Assembly (NCBI RefSeq): GCF_005818865.1
Contig: NZ_VBRY01000001.1
Coordinates: 186,001 to 250,000, forward strand
Reading direction: 5' to 3'
Length of the DNA stretch: 64,000 nucleotides
DNA from: Mariprofundus erugo
GTDB lineage: Bacteria; Pseudomonadota; Zetaproteobacteria; Mariprofundales; Mariprofundaceae
Within the stretch, counting starts at the first letter, position 1, and every line of letters begins with the position of its first letter. Below are positions 55,316 to 64,000 of the stretch, piece by piece. Below the pieces are notes generated by a model. The model had not been told where the DNA came from. It did not search any database and saw nothing but the letters and a program-made list of their open reading frames with translations. The position numbers and the translations under genes are program-made.

Positions 55316-55738
55316 TTATTCATCCGTTGCCGGCGGGGTGGGGTGATCGCGGTGGCGTCGCAGAGGCTGGCGCTCGCGCAGGCCGATATGGTCATGCAGT
55401 TCGCGCTCAATCTGTTCCGGCTCCAGGCTGTTGAGCTGAATCAGACGGGCCAGGTGTTCGTAGCTCTCCAGCTCAATATTATCAAAGCTCAGGGCGACCT
55501 CGTGGTTGATTTGTCGCGCAACCTTTGCATTCATTGAGAGCAGCAGGCCGTAAAAGTCGAGTTGTACTGCTACATGTGAATCCATATGAAGGGTGCACTC
55601 AGGTAGCTGGACATTGACGCCGCTCATGCTGATGTCGTGGGCGGTGCCATGGCATTTGCCCTGATCCTCTGTGAAGATGGTGACGTCGATAGGGAGCTTC
55701 AGGCGTGTGAAGCCGCGTTCTTCTTTTTCAATATTCAC
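55316..55738 (-). CDS. PilZ-domain protein (c-di-GMP binding)
   Basis: About 140 residues. GTG 55738 has GGAGG nine bases upstream; ATG 55777 in the same frame is the alternative. The PilZ signature is present: an R-x3-R-like start ERGFTRLKLPIDV and DISMSGVNVQL (D/NxSxxG), then LDFYGLLLSMNAKVARQIN and a helical C-terminus with LARLIQLNSLEPEQ. It lies upstream of the pilU-like gene on the same strand, consistent with c-di-GMP control of surface motility. Confidence 0.85.
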   Translation of the reverse strand: MNIEKEERGFTRLKLPIDVTIFTEDQGKCHGTAHDISMSGVNVQLPECTLHMDSHVAVQLDFYGLLLSMNAKVARQINHEVALSFDNIELESYEHLARLIQLNSLEPEQIERELHDHIGLRERQPLRRHRDHPTPPATDE

Positions 55739-55945
55739 TGCAACAAACCTCCATGCTGTATTTGATGCAATCTGCATTGCTCCGATAAGCAGCCAACGAA
55801 AATGAGCAAGACAGGGGCCAATGACGTGTGATTGTCGATAGCGGCCATTTATGCTCTAATGGTTGCTGATGCGCTCATGGGCAGCAATGCTTTTATTGTA
55901 CACGTGTCATCGAAGACACAGGCTTTGCCCGCAAAGGAGTGATGT

Positions 55946-58750
55946 ATGACCGATATGCCGAATCGCCCCCGCTTGCGCTGGCTTGTATGGGCTGTTGCGC
56001 TGTTGCTGCTGGCGATGAGTGCGCTGCTGTCGTTATTGCCTGAAATGATCCGTTTCGGAGCCATGCACTGGCTGCGCGACCATGGTGCGGCAACAGCCAC
56101 CATTGAGGATATCGACCTGAATCTCTTTTCCGGCTCGATGACGCTGATCGGGCTGGATGCCGGTGACGGGGTGCGGGTGAAGCGGGTATCGCTGCATCTG
56201 GACTGGGCCCCGCTATGGCATCGCACACTGTTGATCCGGTCGCTTTATCTGCATGGAGGACAATTGTCTGTTCATCAGGATGCGCAGGGGCAGTGGCAAT
56301 GTGGTGATATCCGTTTTGATTCAGCTGCAGGGGCGGATGCCGTGGATGCCGGTAGCAGCCGCTGGCGCATTGCTCCGGTCGATGTCCATCTGAGTCAGGT
56401 GGACCTGCATGTTGACGGGATCGTTGCAGATCAGCCGCTTACGCTTGCACTGCCACTGGATCTGATGATGGTGCATCTGCAGGGGCGGGATGAATCCGGC
56501 GAGCATATGAGTCTTCGTTTTCAGACGGGGCCTGTGGCACTGGTGGCGGCAGGATATCAGCTGGCCTATGGCCGACTGGATGTGGCCGGGCAATGGATGC
56601 TCAGCGGTGATATGGCGGCCGTGACGCTCGGCCCCTTGCAGCTCGGGCTGGCGCAGGTGCTGCTGCGCGATATGAACGGGCAGCAGCTGTTCGGGGCGGA
56701 TGCAATCGATGTCCGTGATCTTGCCTATCGGGCGGACGATGGTCTGACGGCGGCCACGGTGAGCATGGTGCAGCCGACGATCAGTGATGCATTGAGCGGG
56801 TCGGGCTCTCTTTCGCTTGCCCGGATTGAGGTGAAACAGCTGCATGCCGGCGGGGATCGCTCACTCTCGGTGGATGGCATCGCACTCTCCTCTGTCAGGG
56901 CTTCAGAAGCGCATGGCAGTCCGGCCTCGTTGCAGATCAATGGTGTGCATGCCGGCAAAGTGACGCTTGCGCCGAATGGTGCGTTGACGATGGCGGCACT
57001 TGCTGCCGACGGCATCCATGCGGATGTGCCGGCTAATGGGGACCATTTTGAAGTGCAGCGGTTGCAGGCGGATTCACTGGCCGTTGATGAAAAGCTGCAG
57101 GGAACGTTGAAAAAGCTTCTCCTGACCGGTATCAGTGGTGGTCGGCAGGGGGGCGCAGAGGATCTTCGTCTGACGCTGACCGCTTTGCAGCTCGGCCAGC
57201 TGACATTTAACGGTGATGGCGAGGCCGGTTTCAAACAGTTGCAGGCAGACGGCATGACAGCTGCTCAGGCATCCGGCGATCAGCTCGCACTGCAACAGCT
57301 GCGGGCGGAATCATTCGCCTTGCGTGCAGGGCAGCGGTTACAGCTGGCCCTTGTGCAGTTGGCCGGGTTGTCGGTGGATCGCAGCATCGGGAAGATGAAA
57401 CTGCTGGGGGTGGATGAGGCAAGTCTTGCCGGGTTGCATCTTGATGGCATGCAAAAGGGTGGTTTCAGTTCGCTGGTCGTGAACGGGCTGCAATTACCTG
57501 TTGAGGGGGAGCGCTCTCCCGGCCACATTGCCCGCATCCGTGTGGAGCGGGCCGGCATGGATCATGATCACTATCGCATCGGCCTGGTGCAGATGGGGGG
57601 GATGGCCTTGCAGCTGGGGCGTTCGAAGGATGGTGCTCCGGACCTTCCCGAGCCACTGGTGGCAACCACTGCGGCGGGCTCAGGGCACGAGGAGAAGGCC
57701 GCTGCACCGGTTGCCCGGACTGCTCCGCATGTCATGATCAATGCGCTGACGGTGGATAGAGGCAGTACCATTGCCGTGCATGATGAAACTGTTTCACCAC
57801 CGTTTGCCGTCAATATGACGGTCAGGCATATGCGTTTTGGCACACTGGACTTCAGTGGTGAACAAGCGGCGGATATGGATGTGCAGCTTGAACTCGATGG
57901 CAGTGCCGAAGCCTCGGCCAAAGGGCATGTGCATTTACAGACTGAGCCCTCTGCCGATATTGTGATCGGACTGAAGCGGATTCGACTGCCGGCCCTGACC
58001 GGCTATGTTGAGCCTGATTTCGGTAAATCCATTCATACCGGTCAGCTGGATCTGGACAGCCGGGTGACCATGGCCAATGGTCATATTGAAGCGAGCAACA
58101 AGCTGCTTCTGCGCAGCCTGACGCTGGGGGATAGTGCGCAGGCTGGGCAAAAGCAGCAGGGTTTTTCCATGCCGCTGGATATGTCGCTGGATATGCTGCG
58201 TGATGATCGGGGCGATATCGCGCTTGATGTGCCGGTCAGTGGCTCACTCGATGATCCGGATATCAATATTCACGATATCATCAACAAGGCGCTGCTCTCC
58301 TCTTTTTCATCGGGTGCCATGACCTATGCCGCCCTCGCCCTGCAGCCTTATGGTTCGATCATTGTGGCGGCCAATCTGGCAGGTGACATGATCAGTGCTG
58401 CGGCCAAGCCCAGGCTGACACCGATGCTGTTTGCTCCGCGTGAGGCGAAACTGTCGGAGGCCATGAATGAATACGCCGGTAAAATTGCCAGTCTGATGAA
58501 GAGCAAGGGGCTGCGTCTGCATATCTGCGGGGTCGCGACCCGTATTGAAGGAGATCAGGCTCCGACACAGCCTTCGCTGCCGGCCATGAGTGATGACCAG
58601 CTGTTGCAGCTGGCCGGTGAGCGTTCCGGCCACGTGCAGCAGGCAATTGCCGCACACGGGGTGGCGGCGGATCAGCTGTATGGTTGCCGCCCCGAAATAG
58701 ACGGGGCAAAGGTGAAGGCCTCTCCGAGAGTGGAGCTGTTACTTGATTAA
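55946..58750 (+). CDS. DUF748 / AsmA-like large envelope protein
   Basis: A 934-residue protein anchored by one N-terminal helix (WLVWAVALLLLAMSALLSLLP). It then follows the AsmA/DUF748 plan of long beta-rich repeats (VKRVSLHLDWAPLWHRTLLIRSLYLHGGQLSV; later LDFSGEQAADMDVQLELDGS, LDLDSRVTMANGHIEASNKLLL, PVSGSLDDPDINIHDIINKALL). AsmA-type proteins bridge the periplasm and are thought to carry phospholipids to the outer membrane. The C-terminal 110 residues look globular. GGAGTGATGT precedes the ATG. Confidence 0.85.
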   Translation: MTDMPNRPRLRWLVWAVALLLLAMSALLSLLPEMIRFGAMHWLRDHGAATATIEDIDLNLFSGSMTLIGLDAGDGVRVKRVSLHLDWAPLWHRTLLIRSLYLHGGQLSVHQDAQGQWQCGDIRFDSAAGADAVDAGSSRWRIAPVDVHLSQVDLHVDGIVADQPLTLALPLDLMMVHLQGRDESGEHMSLRFQTGPVALVAAGYQLAYGRLDVAGQWMLSGDMAAVTLGPLQLGLAQVLLRDMNGQQLFGADAIDVRDLAYRADDGLTAATVSMVQPTISDALSGSGSLSLARIEVKQLHAGGDRSLSVDGIALSSVRASEAHGSPASLQINGVHAGKVTLAPNGALTMAALAADGIHADVPANGDHFEVQRLQADSLAVDEKLQGTLKKLLLTGISGGRQGGAEDLRLTLTALQLGQLTFNGDGEAGFKQLQADGMTAAQASGDQLALQQLRAESFALRAGQRLQLALVQLAGLSVDRSIGKMKLLGVDEASLAGLHLDGMQKGGFSSLVVNGLQLPVEGERSPGHIARIRVERAGMDHDHYRIGLVQMGGMALQLGRSKDGAPDLPEPLVATTAAGSGHEEKAAAPVARTAPHVMINALTVDRGSTIAVHDETVSPPFAVNMTVRHMRFGTLDFSGEQAADMDVQLELDGSAEASAKGHVHLQTEPSADIVIGLKRIRLPALTGYVEPDFGKSIHTGQLDLDSRVTMANGHIEASNKLLLRSLTLGDSAQAGQKQQGFSMPLDMSLDMLRDDRGDIALDVPVSGSLDDPDINIHDIINKALLSSFSSGAMTYAALALQPYGSIIVAANLAGDMISAAAKPRLTPMLFAPREAKLSEAMNEYAGKIASLMKSKGLRLHICGVATRIEGDQAPTQPSLPAMSDDQLLQLAGERSGHVQQAIAAHGVAADQLYGCRPEIDGAKVKASPRVELLLD

Positions 58751-58822
58751 GGTGATGCAGCCTGGTTGTGTGAAGGCGCTTGCATCGGCTGCCGGCACTG
58801 CCCCGGATGTTGGCGTCACAGT

Positions 58823-59311
58823 ATGACCTCTGTATGGATCGCAATGGTGGCATTTGTTGAAAGCTGGTGGCTGGAAATGACCGCCATATCACTGCTGTTG
58901 TTGCTTGTCAGTCTTGTGGCCATGCCATTTGTGGTGGCTCAAATTCCAGCGGATTATTTTGTGCATCGGCGCCGGCATCGGGGAGGCAGTCGTGTGCGCC
59001 ATCGTCGTTTTGCCGGGGTGATCGCGATGTTGAAGAACGGGCTGGGACTGTTGCTGTTGTTTGCCGGGGCGGTGATGCTGCTAACGCCGGGACCAGGACT
59101 GGTGACGATGCTGGCGGGGCTGATGCTGGCAAATTACCCCGGCAAATTCCGCCTTGAGCGCTGGCTGATCAGTCGCCCGCAGCTGTTTCACATGCTTAAC
59201 CGGATGCGCGAACAACAGGGGGAAATGCCGTTACTGCTGCCCGGCAAGCTGTTCCCTGATGGTTCTGTACAACAGCGGGATGCTGAATGGCTTGCTCAGC
59301 ACCGGGATTGA
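58823..59311 (+). CDS. PGPGW-type small transmembrane protein
   Basis: About 162 residues. The start is uncertain (ATG 58823 chosen; no clear ribosome-binding site). A first hydrophobic segment (ISLLLLLVSLVAMPFVVAQIP) is followed by a basic loop (HRRRHRGGSRVRHRR) and two closely spaced helices around GAVMLLTPGPGLVTMLAGLMLANY, the TPGPG signature of the PGPGW family, function unknown. The C-terminus converges on and overlaps the kinase gene on the other strand by 81 bp. Confidence 0.8.
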   Translation: MTSVWIAMVAFVESWWLEMTAISLLLLLVSLVAMPFVVAQIPADYFVHRRRHRGGSRVRHRRFAGVIAMLKNGLGLLLLFAGAVMLLTPGPGLVTMLAGLMLANYPGKFRLERWLISRPQLFHMLNRMREQQGEMPLLLPGKLFPDGSVQQRDAEWLAQHRD

Positions 59312-62002
59312 CTCCAGCCCTTCGGTCTGCCCCTCAAGCTGGCCCCGATCGTAACCGGTGGAAAAGATCAGCCGGGTATCGGGGTAGTTTGCGCGAATGG
59401 CGCGCGCAGCCTCCGGGCCATTCATGACCGGCATCACCACATCCAGCAGGACGATGTCCGGTCGCATGACTCTGCAGATATCGAGGGCCTGTTTGCCATT
59501 GGACGCCGTCATGACACGAAAACCGATCGACTCAAGTGATTCGGCAGTGGCAATACTGAGGTTGGGCTCATCATCAACGATCAGTATTTTTTCACCGTTG
59601 CTCTGCATCTGTTTATCGATTTTCATGGTGCTGTCGGTGGCATTGATATGTTCCACCAGTGGCAGGTAGACATGAAATACGGTGCCTTGCCCCTCGGTGC
59701 TGGAAACCTCGATCAGACCGCGGTGCGATTTGATGATGGCACTGCACATCGCAAGTCCCAATCCTGTCCCCTTGCCGGGCTCCTTGGTGGTGAAGAACGG
59801 GTCGAAAATATGCTCAAGATGGTTCGGGGCGATGCCATGGCCATTATCCTCAACCGATAGGTGGGCATAATCGCCGGCTCTTCCTGTTAATGCCTGCGGC
59901 GCATGGCCGGCGCTGATCCTTTCAAGCCGGATGGTGATGTTGGGACTGGTTTTACCCTGCACGGCATCGACCGCATTACCGAAGAGATTGAGAATCACCT
60001 GCTGCAACTGTGTGGGATTGCCCCTGACATGAAAATCCTCACGGCTTAGTTGTTGTTCAAGGCTGATATTTTCAGGGATAGCCAACTGGTGCAGCTTGAT
60101 GGTTTCAACAAGAAACGGGGCAAGCGGAAGGTTGTCCATCTCGACCTCTTCGCTGCGGGCAAAGACCAGCATCTGCTTGATCATGTCCGCAGCCTGGAAG
60201 CCGACGGTCTCAATCCTGTCCAGTTTCTGCATCATTTCGGGATGCTCACGGGCGTGGCGCTTGGCCAGAAAAACGTTGCCCATCATGCCGGCCAGCATGT
60301 TGTTGAATTCATGGGCAATGCCGCCGACGAGAGTACCGAGTGCCTCCATCTTTTGCGCCTGGCGGAATTGCGACTCCAGTTTTTTGTGCTCGCTCAGATC
60401 CTCATGAATACCGACAAAGTGGGTGATGCTGTCACTGCCGATGCGGGTGGGGGAGATGGTCAGCATGGCCGGGTAGTAACTGCCATCCTTGCGTCGTTCG
60501 ACAACCTCTCCCTGCCATACCTCTCCCGCCAGAATGGTATCCCACATCTGTTTGTAAAAACCGTTGTCCTGATTGCCGCTTTTCAGGATGGACGGGGTTT
60601 GTCCGATGGCTTCGGCGGCCGTGTAGCCGGTGATTTCACTGAATGCGTGATTGACATACTCAATGCGGCCAAACTGATCGGTGACCATGACCACTTCACC
60701 GGCCTGATCGATAGCGGCAGAGATCAGGTTGCTGTGTTGTTCGATTCTGCGGGTGCGGATAATGCTTGAAATGGCATCCGCCGCAGCATTCAGAAACTCC
60801 TTCTCTTCGGGCAGGGGGGTATGGCCGGCCTTGACGTAGAGATTGATGACACCGAGCACGATACCATCACTCAGAATCGGAGTGCAGTAATGGCCGTGGT
60901 TGTCCATATGATCAAAGGTGTGGTGATGATCGGCATCGATATGGTCACGGAAAATGATGGTGGCCTCTTCCGCCGCCTTGCCGCACAGGCACTGGCCGTA
61001 ATTGAGAACGGAGCAGCGGCTCTGCAGGTCCTTGCCCAGGTTGCGCTGGGCAATCATTCTTAGTTTGCGCTCGTCATGATCAGCAAGAAAGATGCTGCCC
61101 TGTTGCTGGAAGCTCAGCCAGTCGATCGAGAGCATGATATCCAGTGTCTTGTCGAGTGTTTCCGGCAGCGGCAGCCGTTCAATGGCCGTGGCAAGAATGG
61201 CAGAGAGCGCCTGATTGATATCGGCACGTTGCTTCATTCTTGCTTCCGATGCTCTGGCCCGGCCATTGGACTCATCCAGCAGTGCGGCGACAATAATGCC
61301 GGCCTGAATCAGCAGGGCGAATATTACGATAAAGCCGGCCATGATGCCGGGCGCTATGGCATCGATGGTGGTTGCCTGTCCGGGGGGAAGGGCGGTTACC
61401 CGGACACCGATCATGGCGGTGTAGTGCATTGAGGCGATGGCCAGCCCCATCAGCATGGCAGCAGTAATCTTGATGCCGGCCTGACCGAAAATGCGTGTCT
61501 GACGCAGCCGGTTGGCGATTGCCAGGGCCGCAGCGGATACGGCGATGGCGATGATAATCGAGGCGATGATGATCGAAGGCTGATACTGCATGTCTGCATT
61601 CATGCGCATGGCTGCCATGCCGCTGTAATGCATGCCGGCAATGCCGGTACCCATGATGACGCTCATCAGCAGCAAGCGCGACCATGTCAGTTTTTCCCCT
61701 CCCTGCAGCGGGGTGATGGCAATCGCACTGACAGCTGCGGCCAGCAGCAGTGATGACACGGTCAGGGTGATGTCGTAATGCACCGGAATCGGCAGGTGCC
61801 AGGCCTGCATGGCAATAAAATGCATCGACCAGATACCGGTGCCAAGGCCGAGGCCGAAGGCAATGATCCATAACTGTGTGCTGGATCTGTCTGTGGCGGT
61901 ATTGATGCGGGGTACGGTTTCCAGCGCGACCAGTGAGCAGATCATGGCAGTAACAATCGACAGCGCCACCAGCGGGATGTCGAAGTGTGCGGTTAACTCC
62001 AT
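59231..62002 (-). CDS. MHYT-GAF-PAS hybrid sensor histidine kinase with receiver
   Basis: A 923-residue membrane kinase. The N-terminal MHYT domain has seven helices and three copies of the motif (MHFIAM, MHYSGM, MHYTAM), proposed to bind copper and sense O2, CO or NO. Then come a GAF domain (about 275-420), PAS (about 425-550, VTDQFGRIEYVNHAFSEITGY), HisKA (LGTLVGGIAHEFNNMLAG), HATPase (VEDNGHGIAPNHLEHIFDPFFTT, GLGLAMCSAII) and a C-terminal receiver (LIVDDEPNLS, DIVLLDVVMPVMNGPE, STGYDRGQLE). It is separate from the kinase cluster at 10-17 kb. A partner regulator is not evident. Confidence 0.93.
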   Translation of the reverse strand: MELTAHFDIPLVALSIVTAMICSLVALETVPRINTATDRSSTQLWIIAFGLGLGTGIWSMHFIAMQAWHLPIPVHYDITLTVSSLLLAAAVSAIAITPLQGGEKLTWSRLLLMSVIMGTGIAGMHYSGMAAMRMNADMQYQPSIIIASIIIAIAVSAAALAIANRLRQTRIFGQAGIKITAAMLMGLAIASMHYTAMIGVRVTALPPGQATTIDAIAPGIMAGFIVIFALLIQAGIIVAALLDESNGRARASEARMKQRADINQALSAILATAIERLPLPETLDKTLDIMLSIDWLSFQQQGSIFLADHDERKLRMIAQRNLGKDLQSRCSVLNYGQCLCGKAAEEATIIFRDHIDADHHHTFDHMDNHGHYCTPILSDGIVLGVINLYVKAGHTPLPEEKEFLNAAADAISSIIRTRRIEQHSNLISAAIDQAGEVVMVTDQFGRIEYVNHAFSEITGYTAAEAIGQTPSILKSGNQDNGFYKQMWDTILAGEVWQGEVVERRKDGSYYPAMLTISPTRIGSDSITHFVGIHEDLSEHKKLESQFRQAQKMEALGTLVGGIAHEFNNMLAGMMGNVFLAKRHAREHPEMMQKLDRIETVGFQAADMIKQMLVFARSEEVEMDNLPLAPFLVETIKLHQLAIPENISLEQQLSREDFHVRGNPTQLQQVILNLFGNAVDAVQGKTSPNITIRLERISAGHAPQALTGRAGDYAHLSVEDNGHGIAPNHLEHIFDPFFTTKEPGKGTGLGLAMCSAIIKSHRGLIEVSSTEGQGTVFHVYLPLVEHINATDSTMKIDKQMQSNGEKILIVDDEPNLSIATAESLESIGFRVMTASNGKQALDICRVMRPDIVLLDVVMPVMNGPEAARAIRANYPDTRLIFSTGYDRGQLEGQTEGLESIPVLSKPFSIPLLYRTIREQLAGQQ

Positions 62003-62212
62003 GGCTGGCGCTCTCCTTGTCTTCGGTGGAAGGTTATGGCGTAACCGGCTAAGGATAATTCTTAGGCAAGTGATGTGCCAGAAGATTCAAGGCGGGTATA
62101 TCCATTGCGGTTTTAACGGTTTGCCTTGCCGGTTTGTATCCCGGTCGTCAGCGTTTGTCCCGCTGTCCGGAGGCTTGAACCGGGCAGGCCGATAACGACA
62201 ATGGCGGGAGCA

Positions 62213-62746
62213 ATGGAGATGAGCGGAGTGGTAGCGCCGGTACTGGTTGGATTGATGGGGTCAGGCAAGAGCAGTATCGGCAGGCGATTGGCGCGGGCGC
62301 TGGAGCTGGAGCTGATTGATCTCGACGAATATATTGTCGACAAGGCGGGTATGTCGATCCCCGCCATTTTTGCGGCGGAGGGGGAAGAGGCCTTTCGCGA
62401 CAGGGAGACTGCAGCACTGCGTGAGGTGCTGGGGCGACCGGCTGTGATTGCTACCGGTGGCGGGGCTATCATGCGCGAGGAGAATCGACAGTTGCTGAAG
62501 GCGCATCCGCCGGTGATCTGGCTGAAAGCCTCGCCGAAGTTTCTCGCCAGGCGCATCAAGGGCGATAGTAACCGGCCGTTGATTGCCGGTGGTGATGTCC
62601 GCAAACGTTTGCGGGCGCTGGCGAAGATCCGTCATCCGCTTTATAAAGAGTGTGCCGATTTCATCCTGCCGCGTGCCGATATGAGCAAGGATGAGGCGAT
62701 GGTGGCAATTCTTGAATTCCTCGCGAACTGGCCAAAGCGGGGGTAG
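62213..62746 (+). CDS. aroK: Shikimate kinase
   Basis: Phosphorylates shikimate in aromatic amino acid synthesis. Starts considered are 62201, 62213 and 62219; 62213 is used. Walker A is LVGLMGSGKSSIGRRLA, the shikimate site has LIDLDEYIVDKAGMSI and EEAFRDRETAAL, and VIATGGGAIMRE, LKASPKFLARRI and RPLIAG complete the fold. No aroB follows; the next gene is on the other strand. Confidence 0.95.
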   Translation: MEMSGVVAPVLVGLMGSGKSSIGRRLARALELELIDLDEYIVDKAGMSIPAIFAAEGEEAFRDRETAALREVLGRPAVIATGGGAIMREENRQLLKAHPPVIWLKASPKFLARRIKGDSNRPLIAGGDVRKRLRALAKIRHPLYKECADFILPRADMSKDEAMVAILEFLANWPKRG

Positions 62747-62779
62747 TGGTGTGGTGGTGTTTATAAGGCCTGAGAGGAC

Positions 62780-63052
62780 TTACAGCACCATGCGTACATC
62801 CGGGTGGCCATTGAAAGCTCGATAGAGGTTGTCCAGCTGCTCTCTGCTGTCGGCGGTGACGGTGATGCTGACCGAGAGATATTTTGCCGTCCGGCTGGAT
62901 GTGGTATGGATATCACTCTCCTGAATATCAGTGATATGGCTGCGTGCAATGGCAGCCATCTGCTGGCTGAACAGCTCGCTGTTGATCCCCATGACCTTGA
63001 TCGGGAAACGGCATGGAAAGGTGAGCGGTGAGTCGTTGTGGTCGTGATTCAT
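62780..63052 (-). CDS. YbeD-like protein (DUF493)
   Basis: A 90-residue ferredoxin-like (ACT-type) protein, taking ATG 63052, which gives the family's usual length; ATG 63088 is the alternative. The pattern is LTFPCRFPIKVMGINSELF, SRTAKYLSVSITVTADSREQLDNLYRAF and DVRMVL, closely like E. coli YbeD (KVMG..., YHSVSITI..., VRMVL). Usually near lipB; here it is alone. Confidence 0.88.
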   Translation of the reverse strand: MNHDHNDSPLTFPCRFPIKVMGINSELFSQQMAAIARSHITDIQESDIHTTSSRTAKYLSVSITVTADSREQLDNLYRAFNGHPDVRMVL

Positions 63053-63178
63053 GGCGCCAATGATGCGGCTGGTGGTGGTCGCTGTCATGGATATTTATGG
63101 TGATCCGGATGTCGGGTCGGTAAAAGTGTGGGTTTGGCCGGTGTACGCGATAGCAGAGTGGCCCTATACTCCCGCGCC

Positions 63179-63760
63179 ATGACCGAAATTGTCCTGATAA
63201 TGCTCTCTGCCGTGCTGGTCAATAACTTTGTGCTGACCAAGTTCCTCGGTATCTGCCCGTTTCTTGGTACCTCAGGCAAGGTGGAAACAGCGATCGGTAT
63301 GTCTTTTGCCGTGATGTTTGTCATGACGCTGGCCTCGGCCGCCTCATGGCTGATTCAGGAATTTGTGCTGGTGCCGCTGGGGCTCGAGTATCTGCAGACG
63401 ATATTTTTTATCCTGATCATCGCGGCACTGGTTCAGTTTATCGAGATGATGATCCACAAAACCAGTCCGGTACTTTATCAGGCGCTGGGTATCTTTCTGC
63501 CGCTGATTACCACGAACTGTGCGGTACTTGGCGTGGCGCTGCTCAATGTGCAGCAGGAGCAGACCTTTGTGACATCCGCCCTCTACGGTTTTGGCGCGGC
63601 GGTCGGTTTTGCACTGGTGCTGGTGCTGTTTTCCGGCTTGCGTGAACGCATTGAAATTTCGCCCGTACCATCCCTGTTCAAGGGGTCACCGTTGACGCTG
63701 ATCACTGCCGGCATGATGTCACTGGCTTTCATGGGCTTCTCCGGCCTGGTTAAAATCTAG
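63179..63760 (+). CDS. rsxA: Electron transport complex subunit RsxA/RnfA
   Basis: Inner-membrane subunit of the Rnf/Rsx complex, which moves electrons between ferredoxin and NAD and is coupled to ion transport. The 193-residue protein has six helices and the family's invariant parts: [20 protein letters not shown], and [17 protein letters not shown]. The two cysteines (ICPF and NCAV) bind the intramembrane iron-sulfur cluster. Start ATG 63179; rsxB follows after 5 nt. Confidence 0.97.
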   Translation: MTEIVLIMLSAVLVNNFVLTKFLGICPFLGTSGKVETAIGMSFAVMFVMTLASAASWLIQEFVLVPLGLEYLQTIFFILIIAALVQFIEMMIHKTSPVLYQALGIFLPLITTNCAVLGVALLNVQQEQTFVTSALYGFGAAVGFALVLVLFSGLRERIEISPVPSLFKGSPLTLITAGMMSLAFMGFSGLVKI

Positions 63761-63765
63761 TCGCC

Positions 63766-64000
63766 ATGGCCGGTTTATTGTATGCCCTGTTGAGCCTGGG
63801 CGCATTCGCGCTGTTGGCCGGAATCATTCTCGCGATTGCCCAGAAGGTGTTTCATGTCGAGGGCGACCCGATGGCCGAGAAGATTGATGCGCTGCTGCCG
63901 CAGACCCAGTGCGGTCAGTGTGGTTATCCCGGCTGCAAGCCCTATGCGGCGGCGGTGGCCGGCCATGAGGCCGACGTCAATCATTGTGTGCCCGGCGGTG
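63766..64000 (+). CDS. rsxB: Electron transport complex subunit RsxB/RnfB (truncated by window end)
   Basis: The first 78 codons are present. An N-terminal membrane helix ([21 protein letters not shown]) leads to the first iron-sulfur motif, [16 protein letters not shown], with a fourth Cys in NHCVPGG, which is the Rnf-type Fe4S domain. The gene continues past 64000. It forms an operon with rsxA. Confidence 0.95.
   Translation, partial: MAGLLYALLSLGAFALLAGIILAIAQKVFHVEGDPMAEKIDALLPQTQCGQCGYPGCKPYAAAVAGHEADVNHCVPGG

Overview
The window is a 64 kb piece of a bacterial chromosome of moderate-to-high GC with ordinary proteobacterial gene content: tig-clpP-clpX-lon-hupB, PilT/PilU-type motor, csrA, RsxA/RsxB, YaaA, GlgX, TsaE, PolA. 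I would place it in the Gamma- or Zetaproteobacteria, with a slight leaning to an iron-oxidiser-like Zetaproteobacterium because of its many PAS/phytochrome-type kinases. That leaning is inference; no rRNA is present to settle it. The window opens inside ppsA and closes inside rsxB.

Layout. 1-1666: 3' part of ppsA. 1667-4800: an accessory patch with an IS30 transposase remnant, an integron-type gene cassette (DUF4062 protein plus a well-formed attC site), a second cassette-like gene, and a REP-associated tyrosine transposase bounded by 27-nt inverted repeats. 4866-8222: a probable light or photo-oxidative stress locus. A BluR/LitR-type MerR regulator, a mono-haem protein and a lipocalin lie on one strand; a glutathione peroxidase and a BLUF-PsiE fusion photoreceptor lie on the other. 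Two TTGTACAA boxes 22 bp apart sit between them. 8223-10474: REP-like debris, an alpha/beta hydrolase and a VapBC pair. 10475-17424: a four-gene phosphorelay cluster. 17592-22051: LEA-type lipoprotein, glgX, rfbC, rfbD. 22082-30571: terminator, two identical oppositely oriented tRNA-Val genes, purB, tRNA-Leu, tig-clpP-clpX-lon-hupB, tRNA-Asp. 30755-36574: MFS transporter, gpmI, DUF4126, Sel1-repeat and histidine phosphatase genes. 36651-47065: cupin, polA, SEC-C protein, TPR-sulfotransferase, yaaA, ribD, comEC. 47149-49618: exbB-exbD-lysC-csrA. 49951-55738: thiC, CBS protein, tsaE, small GTPase, pilU-like ATPase, PilZ protein. 55946-64000: DUF748 protein, PGPGW protein, MHYT hybrid kinase, aroK, ybeD-like gene, rsxA, rsxB.

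The most interesting points are the BLUF-PsiE fusion beside a B12-ligand-less MerR regulator, which resembles the E. coli BluF/BluR and P. putida LOV/PplR arrangements but with a membrane module in place of EAL or LOV; the isolated cassette with an attC site next to a RAYT element; and an unfamiliar dispersed intergenic repeat family with four copies here (two about 150 nt long, two partial).
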